DNA from: Mansonella perstans
Taxonomy: Eukaryota > Nematoda > Chromadorea > Rhabditida > Onchocercidae
Assembly: GCA_037074765.1 (NCBI GenBank)
Contig: JBAMDO010000578.1
Coordinates: 248,001 to 312,000 of the forward strand
Reading direction: 5' to 3'
DNA length: 64,000 nucleotides
Below, in pieces: positions 11,401 through 23,963 of this stretch; position 1 is the stretch's first letter, and each line of letters starts with the position of its first letter. The notes under the pieces are model-generated. The model was not told the DNA's origin. It was given only the letters and a program-made list of their open reading frames with translations, and made no database searches. Made by a program: the position numbers and the translations under genes.

Positions 11401-14400
11401 ACTTGCAGCTCTATAAGAAGTATCACTTGCAGTATCTAGTGCATCAGCATCCATTGCTATATACTGTCGCATTGTTTCTGAAATCAATCAAGTGACTGTC
11501 TTTGCCCTTAATTTTTTTCCGACAGAAAATTTTTTAAAAACCAAATTTTCCTTCCATCTATCAAGTTTTACAGTGAAAAAATAATTTCTACTCTCTGACC
11601 AAATAAGAAATAACACAGACAGATTAGGGGATGCCCAAATCACATAATAAGCAACCGAACAGAAATACCTACCTTTATCAGTGAACAACTTTGTACCTTT
11701 CTGTGCTGCACGTTGTACGAAACCTTTAAGATGTTCTATGTGATGCACAGCCAAAACATTCTTCAGATTACCCAAACGACGAGCTAACTGATCAGGACAA
11801 AGAATAGCATTTGCTGTCGGTGGGAAAAGGGACATTGGAGCTGTAAAATGGGACCGATAGACAAAAATTTTTAATTCAAAAAAAAAGGCAAATTTTTCAA
11901 TTTTTCATTTCGTAAATGTGAAAACAACCTTCAAGTTAATTTGCACAAGAGATGCAAATCACAGATTCTTGAAAGGATCCAAAAGATGAAAATAATTGGG
12001 TATAGAAAAACAAATGACTTACCAATTTTCTTACCAACTGCAATAGCTAAAGTTGCAGCGCGTTCCGAAATTGCCAAAAGTTCCACAAATGGCATGTGGA
12101 AAGTTTTCGGGAATGCCCAACTGTACGGACGACCTAAAAGTGCTCTAGAAAATTCGCAGAACAGTTTCATAGCAAAAATTAAAGAAGCAATAAAGATCCC
12201 GTTCGAGAGTGTGATAAAGCATATTTTAAATATATGCTGAACGTAATACTGCATGACATTTGCTGATGTCGTGATGGCGTTGATTTAGAATTAAAAAAGA
12301 AATATCTACATTCCCAGTTCTATAAATAAGTTTGCATATTTGCTCAATATCTCACATTATTTCAAATCATAAGCATAAAATATACTTTTAATACAATTAA
12401 GCTAATAATGAAAATATAATCCAAAGCATTATGAAATACGGCAATTTTTCAAAAGCTATAAAGTTAGGCTCACTGCATAATTTAAACGTTGGACCAACCA
12501 ACAAAGACGATTTCACTGATTAAGTAAGCATAAAGAATTCCTCCATTTCCACTCTATGATATACTTAATTGAAATTATCAAGATTTTTGATATCCAGCAA
12601 AGCGATACATAAATTCATTTTCGACAGAAATGAAACGGAATCTACAAATTTTGGAATGCTATCATCATTCCATCTGTTTCCTGCTTATCCCGCTCTTCCT
12701 GAGTTTTGGGAATCACTGTTAGGTAGATAACTTACTCTTGTCAAGTAAGTTTGAAGTATCTCGGAAATAAATACATACTTGAATCAGTTTAATTCATGTA
12801 TATATTTTCATATTCTAACGCCTGAGTTTTTTATCAGTTTTTCTAGAATATTTCATATCTCACCACTTTCTAACTTTATCATAACCTTTCATATGCCCTC
12901 CTCTGCAGATAGCTTTCTAAAGATTTAAGCAGCAGTATCATATTATGGAAGCCGGAATGAGTTCAAAAATGATGCTTCAATTCATCGCAAATGAAACAGT
13001 GAACGGTAACTTTTAAAATACCTTTATTGCTTTTGCAGATTTTTGTAAGAGATCCCTCACAGATTTCAGTACAAGGATTAAAATTGGCAGCAGCTGTTGA
13101 AGCGGTAAATGAACTGGTACGAATCTGAATGTCACCGTCAGCAAAGCCATGGCAACCAACTTCTTTGGATTGATTTACATCATTTCGTTCTTGAACTTCC
13201 GAACCATTATCACAAAGGTCATCCAGTGATAAAGATAATGGAGTTGTTGTCGCCGCAGTAGCATTAGCAGGAAAAGCCGAGAATGAATCTTAATAAGACA
13301 GTCATATGAACATCACTTGATCAACACTGTTCATTATAAAAGATAACGTTACAAACTGCTCACCATGATTATTATTCAGACAATCTAATGCCTGCGCTTT
13401 GATCTGTTTGTCACGATAGCAACGTTTCAAATCCGCCTGGAGAAAAAAACTGATTAAATTATGGAAATGCAAATGATGTAATGCATCTTAGTCTATTCAA
13501 AACGCTAAGCTTTGAAAATGTAAAACAGATGGAGACTTTCTTATTTCATTACCAAAAAACTTCTGAATCTCCCAACACAAATGAACTCTACCTTAGCCTG
13601 ATCTTTAACTGGGAGTGAGCTACATGCGATACTCCCGAGAGCTTCCGCGATATGACACATCATCGCAGGAAGCAAAGCTCGTGCTGTAGCTAGATTTCGC
13701 TGAGCATGTTCAGAGATCAAACCCGCATTCAATGCTAGCACTGCAACTAAAATAATATGATTAGTAAGCAGCTGTTAAGTAATCATCTGCTCATTAATAA
13801 ATTTTCATTTGTTCAAAAAAATTTTTAAAATTTGATGTTAAAAAACTGATGCAAGGAGAGATAAAGATTAAAGAGATTTCCAACTACGCTTACAGAATGA
13901 ATTCAACAATATACAACTGTATTTGAGTTTATACCGAATTCCCTTACTGTGCTTAACTTTTATTTGTTAACTGGATATGATGTGTTGATTATCATACAGT
14001 GTATTTTGCTGTTTCGTATTTTTCAGTTATTAAGGGTTGCAATACGCCAATCAAAGCTATATTGAAATGACTCGAATAAAACGGGCAGAAATGAAGCAAT
14101 TTTATTTATTACATCAGCTATCAGCGAATAATTAGAAATAGTGGTTTTCATGCAGCTAACATCGGTAACAACAGGTTCTCTCCGACATACGAACGATCTC
14201 GCTGACGTTTATTTTTTATTCAGGCCAAGATTTGAAGAAATTAAATACTAACGACAGCAATAGAGCCCAACTCGTGCAAATCTCAATGTTCGGCCATATC
14301 TTGACAAAATGAATGAACTATCAGCCAACATCCGGTAAGCACTCCCAGCACGAATGAACAAAATGGAACGGACGTCAACTTTAAGCATTGCATCTGCTTC

Positions 14401-17200
14401 TTCTACAAATAAATTACTTATGAAAGATGTAAAACTATTATTCAGTAAGCCATGATGATTCAATATAGCACTTTCCTAATTCCTCAGGTAATCAAGAATA
14501 CTTCTTGACTGAAGAGAAAGAGATGATAAGAAAGGAATAAATGAATAACGAATAAATAAAACTGCAATAACCTCTCCCATGATCAATGTTTGCACCCATA
14601 TCTCGGATAAAAGACATCGGATCAGGTAAAGGTTTCCCCAGCCGTTGAGCTTCTTGTTCCATTTGATCAAATAAATCCATATACCGTAGACCCTACACGA
14701 TAAAGAAAACAATAACTTTAAATATAATTTGATCAATGAAAGCACTAGTATACCTTCATTAAACACCTTGCATAAATCATTCAGCACAAAACAGCAAAAA
14801 TTTGCGGTATAAAAAAGAGACAGTAAGAACACAACTACTTTCCCTTCTTCACTAAATGCTCTTAGTAAACTATGTGGAAGAAGGGTGGTAAAATGGAGTC
14901 ACTACCATCTATGGATTTTCACATACACTTTATACCTCAGATTAACTTCGCTTGATTAAAAAACTACCTCCAAGCAATGTTCTAAGGCTTCCTTACAGCA
15001 ATCTTCCTTCGTTGAACAGTTCGGCAATGTACGCAACTTTGGCGGCTTCGAACGTTTAGTAATTGTATGACGTGTCTTCATCAATGACTCAATCTGCAAA
15101 TAAATGACTTCAAATAAAACAAAAATATGTAAAAAAAACGAATGTAACATTCCCTAATTCTCACCGAAATAGCAGCATAATTAGCATATTCTTCACCGTA
15201 TTCTCGCTGCCACCTATCATCATAGGTCCATTGAGGTTCACTACGTTCCATTTCTTCTTCCTGATCTGCGGTACGTTTCACTGCGTCGCATCCATATGAA
15301 AGATATAAGTTGGCCAATAAATAGTATACACATGCTACTATCTAAATAAAATGTAGGCTATACAGATTAAATAAATTAACAAAACAGAGTCGATTCTAGT
15401 GGAAAAATTATTTATTTACTTCATTAAAACTAAATCATAATCGTGATATAAAATTGGATTTAAGCCTACTCATTTTAAAACAGAGAGATAAAGATCATCA
15501 TTAAAATGCAGAATTCGAAATCTTATTTGACAGTAATTACGCAATGCAAGAGAAAAATGGAATCTATTTAATTCGAATCTACATAATGAATTAAACTGAA
15601 ACTTGATAACAATAACAGCAAACGAACTTGTGGATGTTTTTTCCGATCGATAATACCCAAGCATACATTCAGTAGACGGAACGCAGCATTAGCAATACGC
15701 TTTGGACGTCTATGCGCTGAACGACGCATAAGATTACGAGCCACCTGAAACATAAGAAACTGCAGAAAAACTGGACTAGAATCATGATCAAAAATCTATT
15801 ATTCTGTTTTGTTACACTTATCCCATAAAGACAAAACAGAGGTCCCAATTTTTCTAAGAAGCAGATAAAATCAAACAATCTTCGAGCTTCATATTTCAAG
15901 TTTTTCGGAAAGAAATTAAACTAAGTTAAGTCAATTTAATTGGATGAATTGAAATTAGGAATGAAACTATTTTTTAAAGCTGGTGAGAGACAATGATTTC
16001 TTACTTTATAGATGAGTATGCCGACACTCAGTGTAAATGGATTGGCTGTAGAATCTTCCAGTAGATCACCACAGAGCGGAGTTAGGTCCCACAATCGCAA
16101 CATTGGTTCCCGATCATTGTCTCCTTTATCTGTTAAATAAACACTTGAAACATGAGTAGCCTTATACAAAAAAAGAACTTCATAGACTTACTTCAGAACT
16201 TTTTTTTGCGCTTTATTCTTTTGACACATTCATAATTCTTACATTGACAAATAACTCTTTCAAAAAATGTATCTTACCATGACATAACCAATACGTGTGA
16301 CCCTCCTGTGTAACTTTGTCTTGCAAAAATGCAACGATGTTTTCCGCAACATTTCTCAAAATAAGCGGATCAAATTTAGAATTTTCCAAATGTGGGATAT
16401 CTTCCGTACGAATCAATTCATACTCCTGAAAATGCGTAACCGCAAAAGTAGGAAAGCAATTCTAAATGTATCAGATTTTAAAATTCCTTTTTCTTCGACA
16501 AAAAGAAAAAATGCTTCTAAACATGAAGATTACAATATAATCAAAATAATCCTGGTGGAGGTATACACAAATGAAAACATGCCTTTACGTAGCCACCTAA
16601 ATGCCAACAGAGTAGTGCTTCAGGTGCATTACACATCGACTGATCCAAATACAAATCCACACCAGTTAAGAAGTTGATAGGACGTTGTTTGAGATCTCTG
16701 TAAATAGAAAAAGCGACCCTATATATTTTCCACATCATTTACTAAATTTAAATCAATGTGCAGCGCAATAGTGCAAAAATGAACTAACTTGGGATGCAGA
16801 GTAACACATGGATTAGATTTGCAACCAAATATGGGTAAATTAACATCGACGAGCATATTGAGATCATAAAAATTCCATAACCGACCGTGAGCATCCAGTT
16901 CAACCTACAAAATTTAAACAACAAATTCATGCAAACTACGAGATGGTCTAGATTAATGAATATCTCATTCAAATTCTCTAGCAGACCTTAGCAATCTAAA
17001 TTCAACCGACTACAAAGGGCAATCTTTGCTTTCACGTCAAATTTTTAAATATGCAAATACAATAATAAAAATGAGGAGCAAAAAGAATTTTTTTACTTTT
17101 CCACCATCCATTCTTATTTTTGTGTACAAATAATCTTCCAGTGGATCGACTAAACCACCATTTTCATTTACCATTTTTGGTGAATCATTTTCATGGTCTG

Positions 17201-17231
<31 letters not shown>

Positions 17232-18776
17232 AAAAAGTTAGGCCAAAAACTGAGCGAAATAACTAAATATGTGAAAAATATATACTTTTGTTCTTCTGTA
17301 CTGGAACATCTGGCTCTGCTCTGGCTGACAAATAATCTAGTGGTGCCAAACTGCAACACAGAAAAAGACATGGTATATAATACATAAGTAACATCGTAAA
17401 ACTGACTATCCGAAGTAATTAAATAATCATGGAAATCCTTATTACGCCAGTAAGACTTATCTCAGTAAAGACTATAAGAATAGAATACGCTGGTTACCTT
17501 CTAGTGTACAAACTCTCAGTTATCATTTTGCGATGCATATCAGCAATGATATCACCAGTTGTACTTCCTGCTCCTGTTTTGGTCCCAGCAATGCCAACAA
17601 GACACTGAGACTTGGAATTAAGAAATTCAGCTACAGGAGAAATACCAACGGTTGAATTCATATAAGTATACTGAAAACAAACAAAGTATAATTCTAAATG
17701 CTTAATGTTTGTGAATCACCTTTTCCAGTTTGAAGTTTGAAAGGCTTACGTTCTTCAGATAGGCGCAGTTATCCAACAGTAGCGTTTTCCCGATTTTATG
17801 AACTACTAAATTTAGTGGTTGCTTGGAAAATGGAGCGGCAATAAGTTTTTTCAACGTTTCAGCTTCAGCAACAACATCAATACCACTAACTATAGCATCA
17901 ATATAGCAATCAGCTAGACGAAGACTGCAAATTATCATACTTGATGAACAGAAACAATTGAAACCTAAAGCCTGATGGATTGTAACTTTGATAATAATAT
18001 TTATTGCAACTCGTCAAATTTTTTCGAAGAACAAATTCTGAATAAGATAACATTAAGTAGCTCGGCAACATTAAAAGTCCTAATGAATTTGTTTTTCTGA
18101 TTCCGAATCCAAAATACATTAAACCGACTTCTAGCTAATTACCTCTCGAAACAATCTTTAATTCGAGTATTGAAACGCCACTGTCCAATACCACTTCTAC
18201 TCTCACTTTCCGAAAAATCTCCTGAAGCGGCATTGCTTGTTCTGTGACTCGATTCTGAACTGCTCGCCATTTTCGTACAAGAATCATCGTGCGCATCAGA
18301 ATCCCATGCATTCAATGGTGGCACATTCAAATTGGTATTAAGTTCTAGCTTCACAACGGGCAATGGTGTCGGTTGTATCGTAGTAGGCAAACAACTGCAA
18401 ATATTGAATTAATTAATGATGAAAAAAATTTGGAATTTTAAAAAATGAAAAGTAATAAATATTTCTATAATAACTTCATTAATCGGAAGCTTATTTGAAA
18501 CCATAACAGAACAACTTCAAAAACCGATTTTTCAATTCACAGTGTTACGGTATGGCAGTTTTTAGAGGTCTCAAAAAGTGAAATCATTGTGGATCCAAAA
18601 AAGACCCATGCTAAATATATATACAAGCAAGTCTTACTGTAGTATATATAAAAGTACTATATAGTGAGGAACATAATTCAAACTAACAGGACTGGCTTCG
18701 TATTGTATACAATCATCGATCCATCATTAATTGTCGAACTAGATTCCAATGTTGATGGTGACACTGTTTCTGCCAT
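8482..18776 (-). CDS. EDRF1 orthologue (erythroid differentiation-related factor 1)
   Basis: A 28-exon gene encoding about 1346 aa (human EDRF1 is about 1240). Exons, 5' to 3': 18688-18776, 18143-18394, 17750-17924, 17498-17670, 17286-17350, 17097-17197, 16789-16904, 16589-16697, 16278-16425, 16005-16129, 15628-15744, 15165-15341, 14968-15093, 14572-14692, 14253-14402, 13592-13746, 13364-13436, 13022-13288, 12023-12133, 11673-11840, 11338-11477, 10904-11062, 10616-10783, 10227-10382, 9713-9902, 9341-9486, 8733-8825, 8482-8652. Every junction keeps phase and the sum is 4041 nt. Landmarks shared with EDRF1: HKIGKTLLLD (about residue 160), PINFLTGVDLYLD (about 330), EGHTYWL (about 401), LWDLTPLC, NPFTLSVGILIYK (about 445), KHPQIVA, and YGRTLRFARVGLYCC in the helical-repeat half. 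Known family role: a TPR-containing regulator linked to globin expression in mammals; its role in worms is unknown. Confidence 0.92.
17201..17230. repeat. Poly(A)/poly(T) tract inside an EDRF1 intron
   Basis: An A run of about 30 on the plus strand lies directly beside the acceptor of the exon 17097-17197. On the transcribed strand it acts as an extreme polypyrimidine (T) tract before the AG. Length is likely polymorphic. Confidence 0.85.
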
Positions 18777-19542
18777 ATTAATCACAGAGTCTTCAAAAGA
18801 AATTTCAATGAAAAATAATTATAATTTTTTCTTTTGTTTTTGCAAATATTTTTCTCGTAAAATTTTCCATATTAACCCAAAAAAAAAAATTCTCTCACCT
18901 CTATTTTATTTTAAATTTTTTTAAATCTACAAAAAAGCGCAATTTTTTCTAGAATTTTTAAAACACCATTCTGAATTCACAATATTTTTCCATTTTTCCT
19001 GATCCAAAGTAAACTTTTTATCTTTCAATTTTGGAACAGTTATTACCCACGACTACTAAAATGCAAAAGAATGATGGAATTTTGGTCAGATAACTAAAGA
19101 ATAATATCATACTGAACAAGCCATCAAAATGCACGAGATCCAAACAACCGCAATAAAACGAATGAAATTTCCAATATTAAATTTGGTTGAATGAAATTTC
19201 AATATTAAGTAATGTTAAGTACCCGATGTTAAGCCACGATTAAGCCACAAATGTCACGAACTTCCCAGTATCACTGAGTTATATATCTCCTAACCTTACT
19301 TCCCCGTATCACTGAATTATATGTCTCCTAACCTTACTTCCCCGTATCACTGAGTTATATGTCTCCTAACCTTACTTCCCCGTACCACTGAGTTATAACC
19401 TTATTTCTCAGTATCACTGAGTTATATTCAAGGTTTTCTCATCTCATTCCCTCAAATCTGGGCTTTTGTTCTCATTTCTTACTCCTCTTAAGAGTATTTG
19501 TTTACCCACAAACATAGTTTCACTCTACCCGGAAACTTGCAG
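18777..19542. other. Divergent intergenic region with 38-bp minisatellite
   Basis: This stretch separates the EDRF1 start from coding-like segments on the plus strand, so both promoters may lie here. The only clear structure is the minisatellite at about 19265-19425. A short ATG frame at about 19129 could be a first exon but is not supported further. Confidence 0.5.
19265..19425. repeat. 38-bp minisatellite, about four copies
   Basis: Unit beginning CACTGAGTTATATGTCTCC. Unit starts at 19272, 19310, 19348 and 19386 are exactly 38 bp apart. A shortened unit follows at 19415, 29 bp on. Copies are nearly identical, suggesting recent amplification. Confidence 0.9.
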
Positions 19543-20301
19543 AGCTAAGCATAGTATCTGCCAATCAGTAACGAATAAGATCCAATTGCGTGCTCTGTTT
19601 GCAGGTTATTGATATTTTGTGGCTCATATTTTTCATATTTTACGTTATCTGTTCTTTACAATTTTTCGTTGTCCACGTTTCCACGTTTCATTCTCCACTC
19701 ATATACTCCCTCACGTCTATTCCTTACAACGAAATCATATCGCTACCGTAGTTTTTCTCAAACTTCTTCCACACCAGCTTCATGCATGTATTATAATATG
19801 TGCGCAGATATATTTTAAACTTATTGGAAAATCGAAGTTTTGCTTTGATACATGGAGGATCAACCACTGAACATGCAAAAATACGGCAGGAATCAGCACA
19901 ACTAGTCAATTATTGATATTTATTGATAATTATTGATACTTAGAATAAGCAATCATCAATTATTGATACTATATGATAATTACTGATACTTAGGATAAAT
20001 AATCAGTCAGAGCATAGCATTTTGTGTACAATTCTTCACATTTATCAGAGCATTATTCTGTACACATTCGCACATTGTATATGCTTTAAAGTTTATTAAT
20101 TTAATTTTTTTTAATTAATATTAATTTAACAGGAATGAAGCAACGTGCTGCCTGGCGAAAAGATTTCGTTGTGCAGAAGCAACTAATTTATCTGTCAAAA
20201 ATCAAACTTCGCGGGAACAAATTGATCGCAGAATGATTGCTTTCTTTTTCCAATGCATTGAACAGGAAGATTTGATGAAAATGCTTGAATATATAACTTA
20301 G
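19543..20301 (+). CDS. Unrecognised gene, exon chain incomplete
   Basis: Three coding-like segments lie on the plus strand, each bounded by plausible splice signals. 19543-19604 sits between a CAG acceptor and a GTTATT donor and encodes AKHSICQSVTNKIQLRALFA. 19808-19904 sits between GCGCAG and GTCAAT and contains NLLENRSFALIHGGST. 20133-20301 follows an AACAG acceptor and ends at a TAG; it contains NEATCCLAKRF and the tail CIEQEDLMKMLEYIT. The last segment is 56 codons open without an early ATG, typical of a terminal exon. The phases of the three do not join directly (2/1, 2/0, 2/end), so at least one exon is missing or one segment is wrong. I do not recognise the family. The gene would be divergent from EDRF1 and convergent with the SH2-like gene. 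Confidence 0.4.
19908..20005. repeat. Degenerate AT-rich repeats
   Basis: The motif AATTATTGATA and variants recur about six times, with the longer unit ending in ACTTAG(A/G)ATAA appearing twice. Simple, imperfect, non-coding. Confidence 0.6.
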
Positions 20302-20859
20302 CTAATTCTCAAATTCTAACGAGAAAAAATAGTTTGATTGTGCTAACGACAAAATAAGAACGAATTCTCAAAGGTTGCTGTGATGGTAAGGCGAAAAATC
20401 CGTGACCTTACAGTATCCTTTCCAAGTTTTCATGTTCATGTATATACTTTATTTACAATAATAAATCTTCCATAAACAATAATGTAACATTGAATATTTG
20501 ACCGGAACAGTATCGACTCATTCTCATCAGCTACTGTAGTATTAGAGAAACATTGCTTGTGTATGAAGCGTCTAATAATTGAGCCTATGACCTAAAGGTC
20601 AGACAGATTGGAAAGAAGTCACATATCGAAATTGCTTCAAACATTACTGATTAAATGCCACCATGGGAAGACGTCTACGCTAAGTCCATTTGCCAATGAG
20701 AATGAATGTAACGATGCATAGACGCTGAAACATTTCTACAAGTAAAACAATGAAGTATTATTTTTCCTAATTATCCGTCATTTAGGTAAATGATACGTGA
20801 AGGAAACCTGTTGCATGTCGAATATAATCATAAATTAACATTTGCTAAAGAAAAAAGCA
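20302..20859. other. Gap between convergent genes
   Basis: This holds the 3' flanks of the plus-strand candidate gene and the SH2-like gene. A GC-richer patch at about 20660-20735 is open in several frames, but nothing specific was recognised. Confidence 0.45.
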
Positions 20860-22730
20860 TTAAAATGTATTGAATAGAAAAACACACGTATAATATTTGA
20901 TAAGAGCCTCAATGCCAATAAATTCTGGTGGTTCTTCATCACCACAATCTACATAAAGTAGATTTGTACGAAGATTTTCATCAAATCGCTCATTGATTAA
21001 ATAATGGCTGAAAATGATAACAGGTGATAACTGATATTTTAGCACAATTCTCTTTCATATTACCTTTTTCTTCCATTTTTCTTCTACCCTCAATCAAGTC
21101 ATTAATTGGATATTCCATAAATTGTACCTTTAAGATTAGTCTCATTACTAATAATGAATGTGAACTTTTAACCAAATGATGTTTTGTGCAACTGATTATG
21201 ACCAATTTTCAAATTAATCCTGGAAGATAATCTGACATCGATATTATTTAGAAAGATCTAAAACTTCTATTGCACTTTTATTTCACTGAGTGATTTCAGC
21301 ATTTGATTTGATCGTTAAAATTCCACACGAATGGAAGCTTAATCTTACTGTAATTGCAAGAAAATTCCAATCCCTGTTCACATTGATGCGATTGAAATAT
21401 TAATTAATAATATGAAGTGAATGACTTACTAAAAATCACCACGACTGTTTTTGTAAACAATGCATAATGGTATTTGGTCGTCGTTTACTTTTTTGAATAA
21501 ATGATATACCTGACAGATGATATAGCTTTCAATTAGATTTGTTGAAAATAATATTGAAATACCGAAACGTTGCACAAAACATTTTATATTTGAATCTAAA
21601 CTAGTATTTAATTGCTACTTCACCATTTACTTATCATAGCATTCAAACATTTTAACATTTTAAATCATTTTTTATTCCATCAAACATTTTTCAAAACATT
21701 AACATACTCGGAACGCAGTATTACGCGAAACGAATAATTCAGCTGTCGATGATGTGACAATTCCGATATAATATCGCTTCATTGGGAACGCTGAGTAGTT
21801 TTCTATGGCTTTGGAATCTTTCGTTCTGAGGGCGAAAAAATTCGCTATCAAGATGATAACAAGAATAGTTCATTACGTTATCAACTTATCATTATTAAAC
21901 AGCAGATCTGTTTATATTCGTAAATGATTGCCAATTAATGATATTTATTGCAAGCGCAAATCATTTATGCTACACAAAACTGACTTGCTTGATCCAACGT
22001 CTCTTTCACAGATATACTCTTGACCCAGAAATCGTGTGAATTTAAAATCAGCAAACCTTAAATTGAAAAGCGTTTAATTCATCTTTCTTCTATCTCATTC
22101 CTTTTTTTTTCCCAGTTCTTTTATTCTTCTTCTTTATTATTAAAAAAAAAAAAAAAAAAAAGACATTTACGATTCTGCTCGTTGTAATCGAAGTAAAAGT
22201 AGTCTTTGTTCTTCAAAAGAAATACTCTGAAATTAACTCATTTCAAAAATCTGATTATCTCCAGGTAAATGGAAACATGATACATATCAAAATCCGTTCA
22301 ATAAGACATGAATAACAATATTTTCAAATTTACAATTTATCTCTCTAGATCCGGCATGGATATTACATCAGACAGTCCTAAATCATCTACCAATATTTCA
22401 CGTAAACTGATCTTTAATTTAATTTATCATTGGTAAAAATATTTTTTCCAATTTAGTTATCGCTGCAATATGGAAATGAAATGGAAGACTGGCAAGCATT
22501 TAAGGAATTACCTCAGAGGATTTTTCGCTTCGAGTTAAGGTTTCCGTTGACAACGTCTTCAGTGCAATTGAGCACTTATGGCCATGCAAGCAACATTTCT
22601 AAGGATTTTCATAAAATTAAATATTCAATTTTTCTTTTTTTCTTTTTTTTCCTCGGAACAAAAGGTAATAACTTACAACAGCCGATCCATACTTCAGTGG
22701 TTCACGCTCCGTATTTGGATTTAAAGCCAT
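20860..22730 (-). CDS. Small SH2-like domain protein, 195 aa
   Basis: Seven short exons: 22677-22730 (ATG at 22728-22730), 22512-22598, 22367-22411, 22171-22226, 21708-21825, 21430-21509 and 20860-21007. They total 588 nt with all phases matched and end in TAA. The first half is low-complexity and charged. From about residue 95 to 190 the pattern resembles a nematode SH2 fold: YYIGIV, a helix TAELFV, strand AFRVYHL, strand IPLCIVYKN, strand YHYLINERF, and a closing FIGIEALIKYY like the usual end helix. The FLVRES strand seems replaced by AFRVYHL, so the phosphotyrosine-binding arginine is displaced or lost. No kinase or other domain is attached. The start lies 9 bp after a TTTTAG acceptor, which fits trans-splicing. 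SH2 assignment is by pattern only. Confidence 0.7.
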
Positions 22731-23963
22731 GCAATATTCTAAAACATAGCATATAAGTCTGCAAACCTTAACTTTAAACCTCAATTTAAGGTTTTTAGGA
22801 AACCTAAACGCACTATTTTCTATCTACCATAAATCTTATCTTACAGTAATAATGTTATCAAAATGAGCTTACAGCTAATCCTTTCCAACTTTTTATAATG
22901 AAAAAATGATAAAAAAGTCGTCCGATTTTGTTCTTTTCCAGAGTTATGCAAATTTGATTAGACTAATGCATTCCATGAATACAATTTCGAAGAGAATTTT
23001 GGTGAGCTTAGAATATCACTGCGTCCTTTTGGTATTTGAAGAATCCGCTATAGGCATTTTTTTAGGGAAACAAATCAGTGTGATTAAATTAGAGATAGTA
23101 AGTATAATCTGTTTGATTTCAAATAGACGACGACTGTTTGTTATTGCGACTTAAAAATTTGATCGCCTTTTAAATTGATCAATTTCAAGGAAAATTTCTT
23201 ATTTTCAGAGAATATGTAACTTGAAATATAAGATGAAATTATGGAGAATGGAACTGATGCAGTTCTTGTTGAATTTTTATATTTTTCGGCATTGATTTTT
23301 TAATAATTGAGTTAATGTTGTTAAAATAAAGTAAATTAAAAATTATTCCATTTTCTTGACGCTGTTTGCTTAAGATTTGAACAAGAAATCACTCGAGATT
23401 GTATATTACATTTTTCTACGTGAACTCTGAACCGATCAATGAATCTTTCAGATATGACTGGGCTAAATGCAATAACATTGCTAAAGGAATTTCACATGAT
23501 GCCTTATCTAAACCTTTAGTATTGCTACAACTAGCTTATAAGTAAACACAGTATTGTCACATTTACAAATATGTTGAAGAGTTATTGATAAGAATGCTCG
23601 GTGGTGGATGTAGAAAATTCTGGATAATGAGCAAGCGGGACGTATCGATAGCGAATATGAAGAGGGTAACATTGGGGCGAAGTTAGTGATCTCTCTTCTT
23701 CGATTACAAATGCTGTAATCATTTAGGGTCTGGTTCGAGAAGATTACAACATACATTATTTAAACTTCTTGACTTTTAGATACTTTTGCTTGCTTTCATA
23801 CCTGTGACAACTGTAATGGTTCAAAAACGTTTACTACACGGAAAGTAATTATAAATTAGTAGAGAATAATGCTTTTTTTTGAAATATTGAAATCGAATGT
23901 GAACCGTTTTGAAAACATTAATTAATTCTTAAGACTGATATCGCTGCTGGCTCGAAAAGATCA
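22731..23963. other. Divergent promoter region
   Basis: This lies between the starts of the SH2-like gene (minus) and the CCCH gene (plus), so upstream control of both should be here. An 82-codon plus ORF at 22906-23154 and an 82-codon minus ORF at 23508-23756 have no motif or splice context. I see no repeat. Confidence 0.5.

Noticed and set aside
19609..19870. Overlapping plus ORFs of 69 and 83 codons
   Set aside because: The stretch is pyrimidine-rich and open in all three plus frames, which reflects composition and not coding; only the downstream part (19808-19904) has exon-like borders in another frame.
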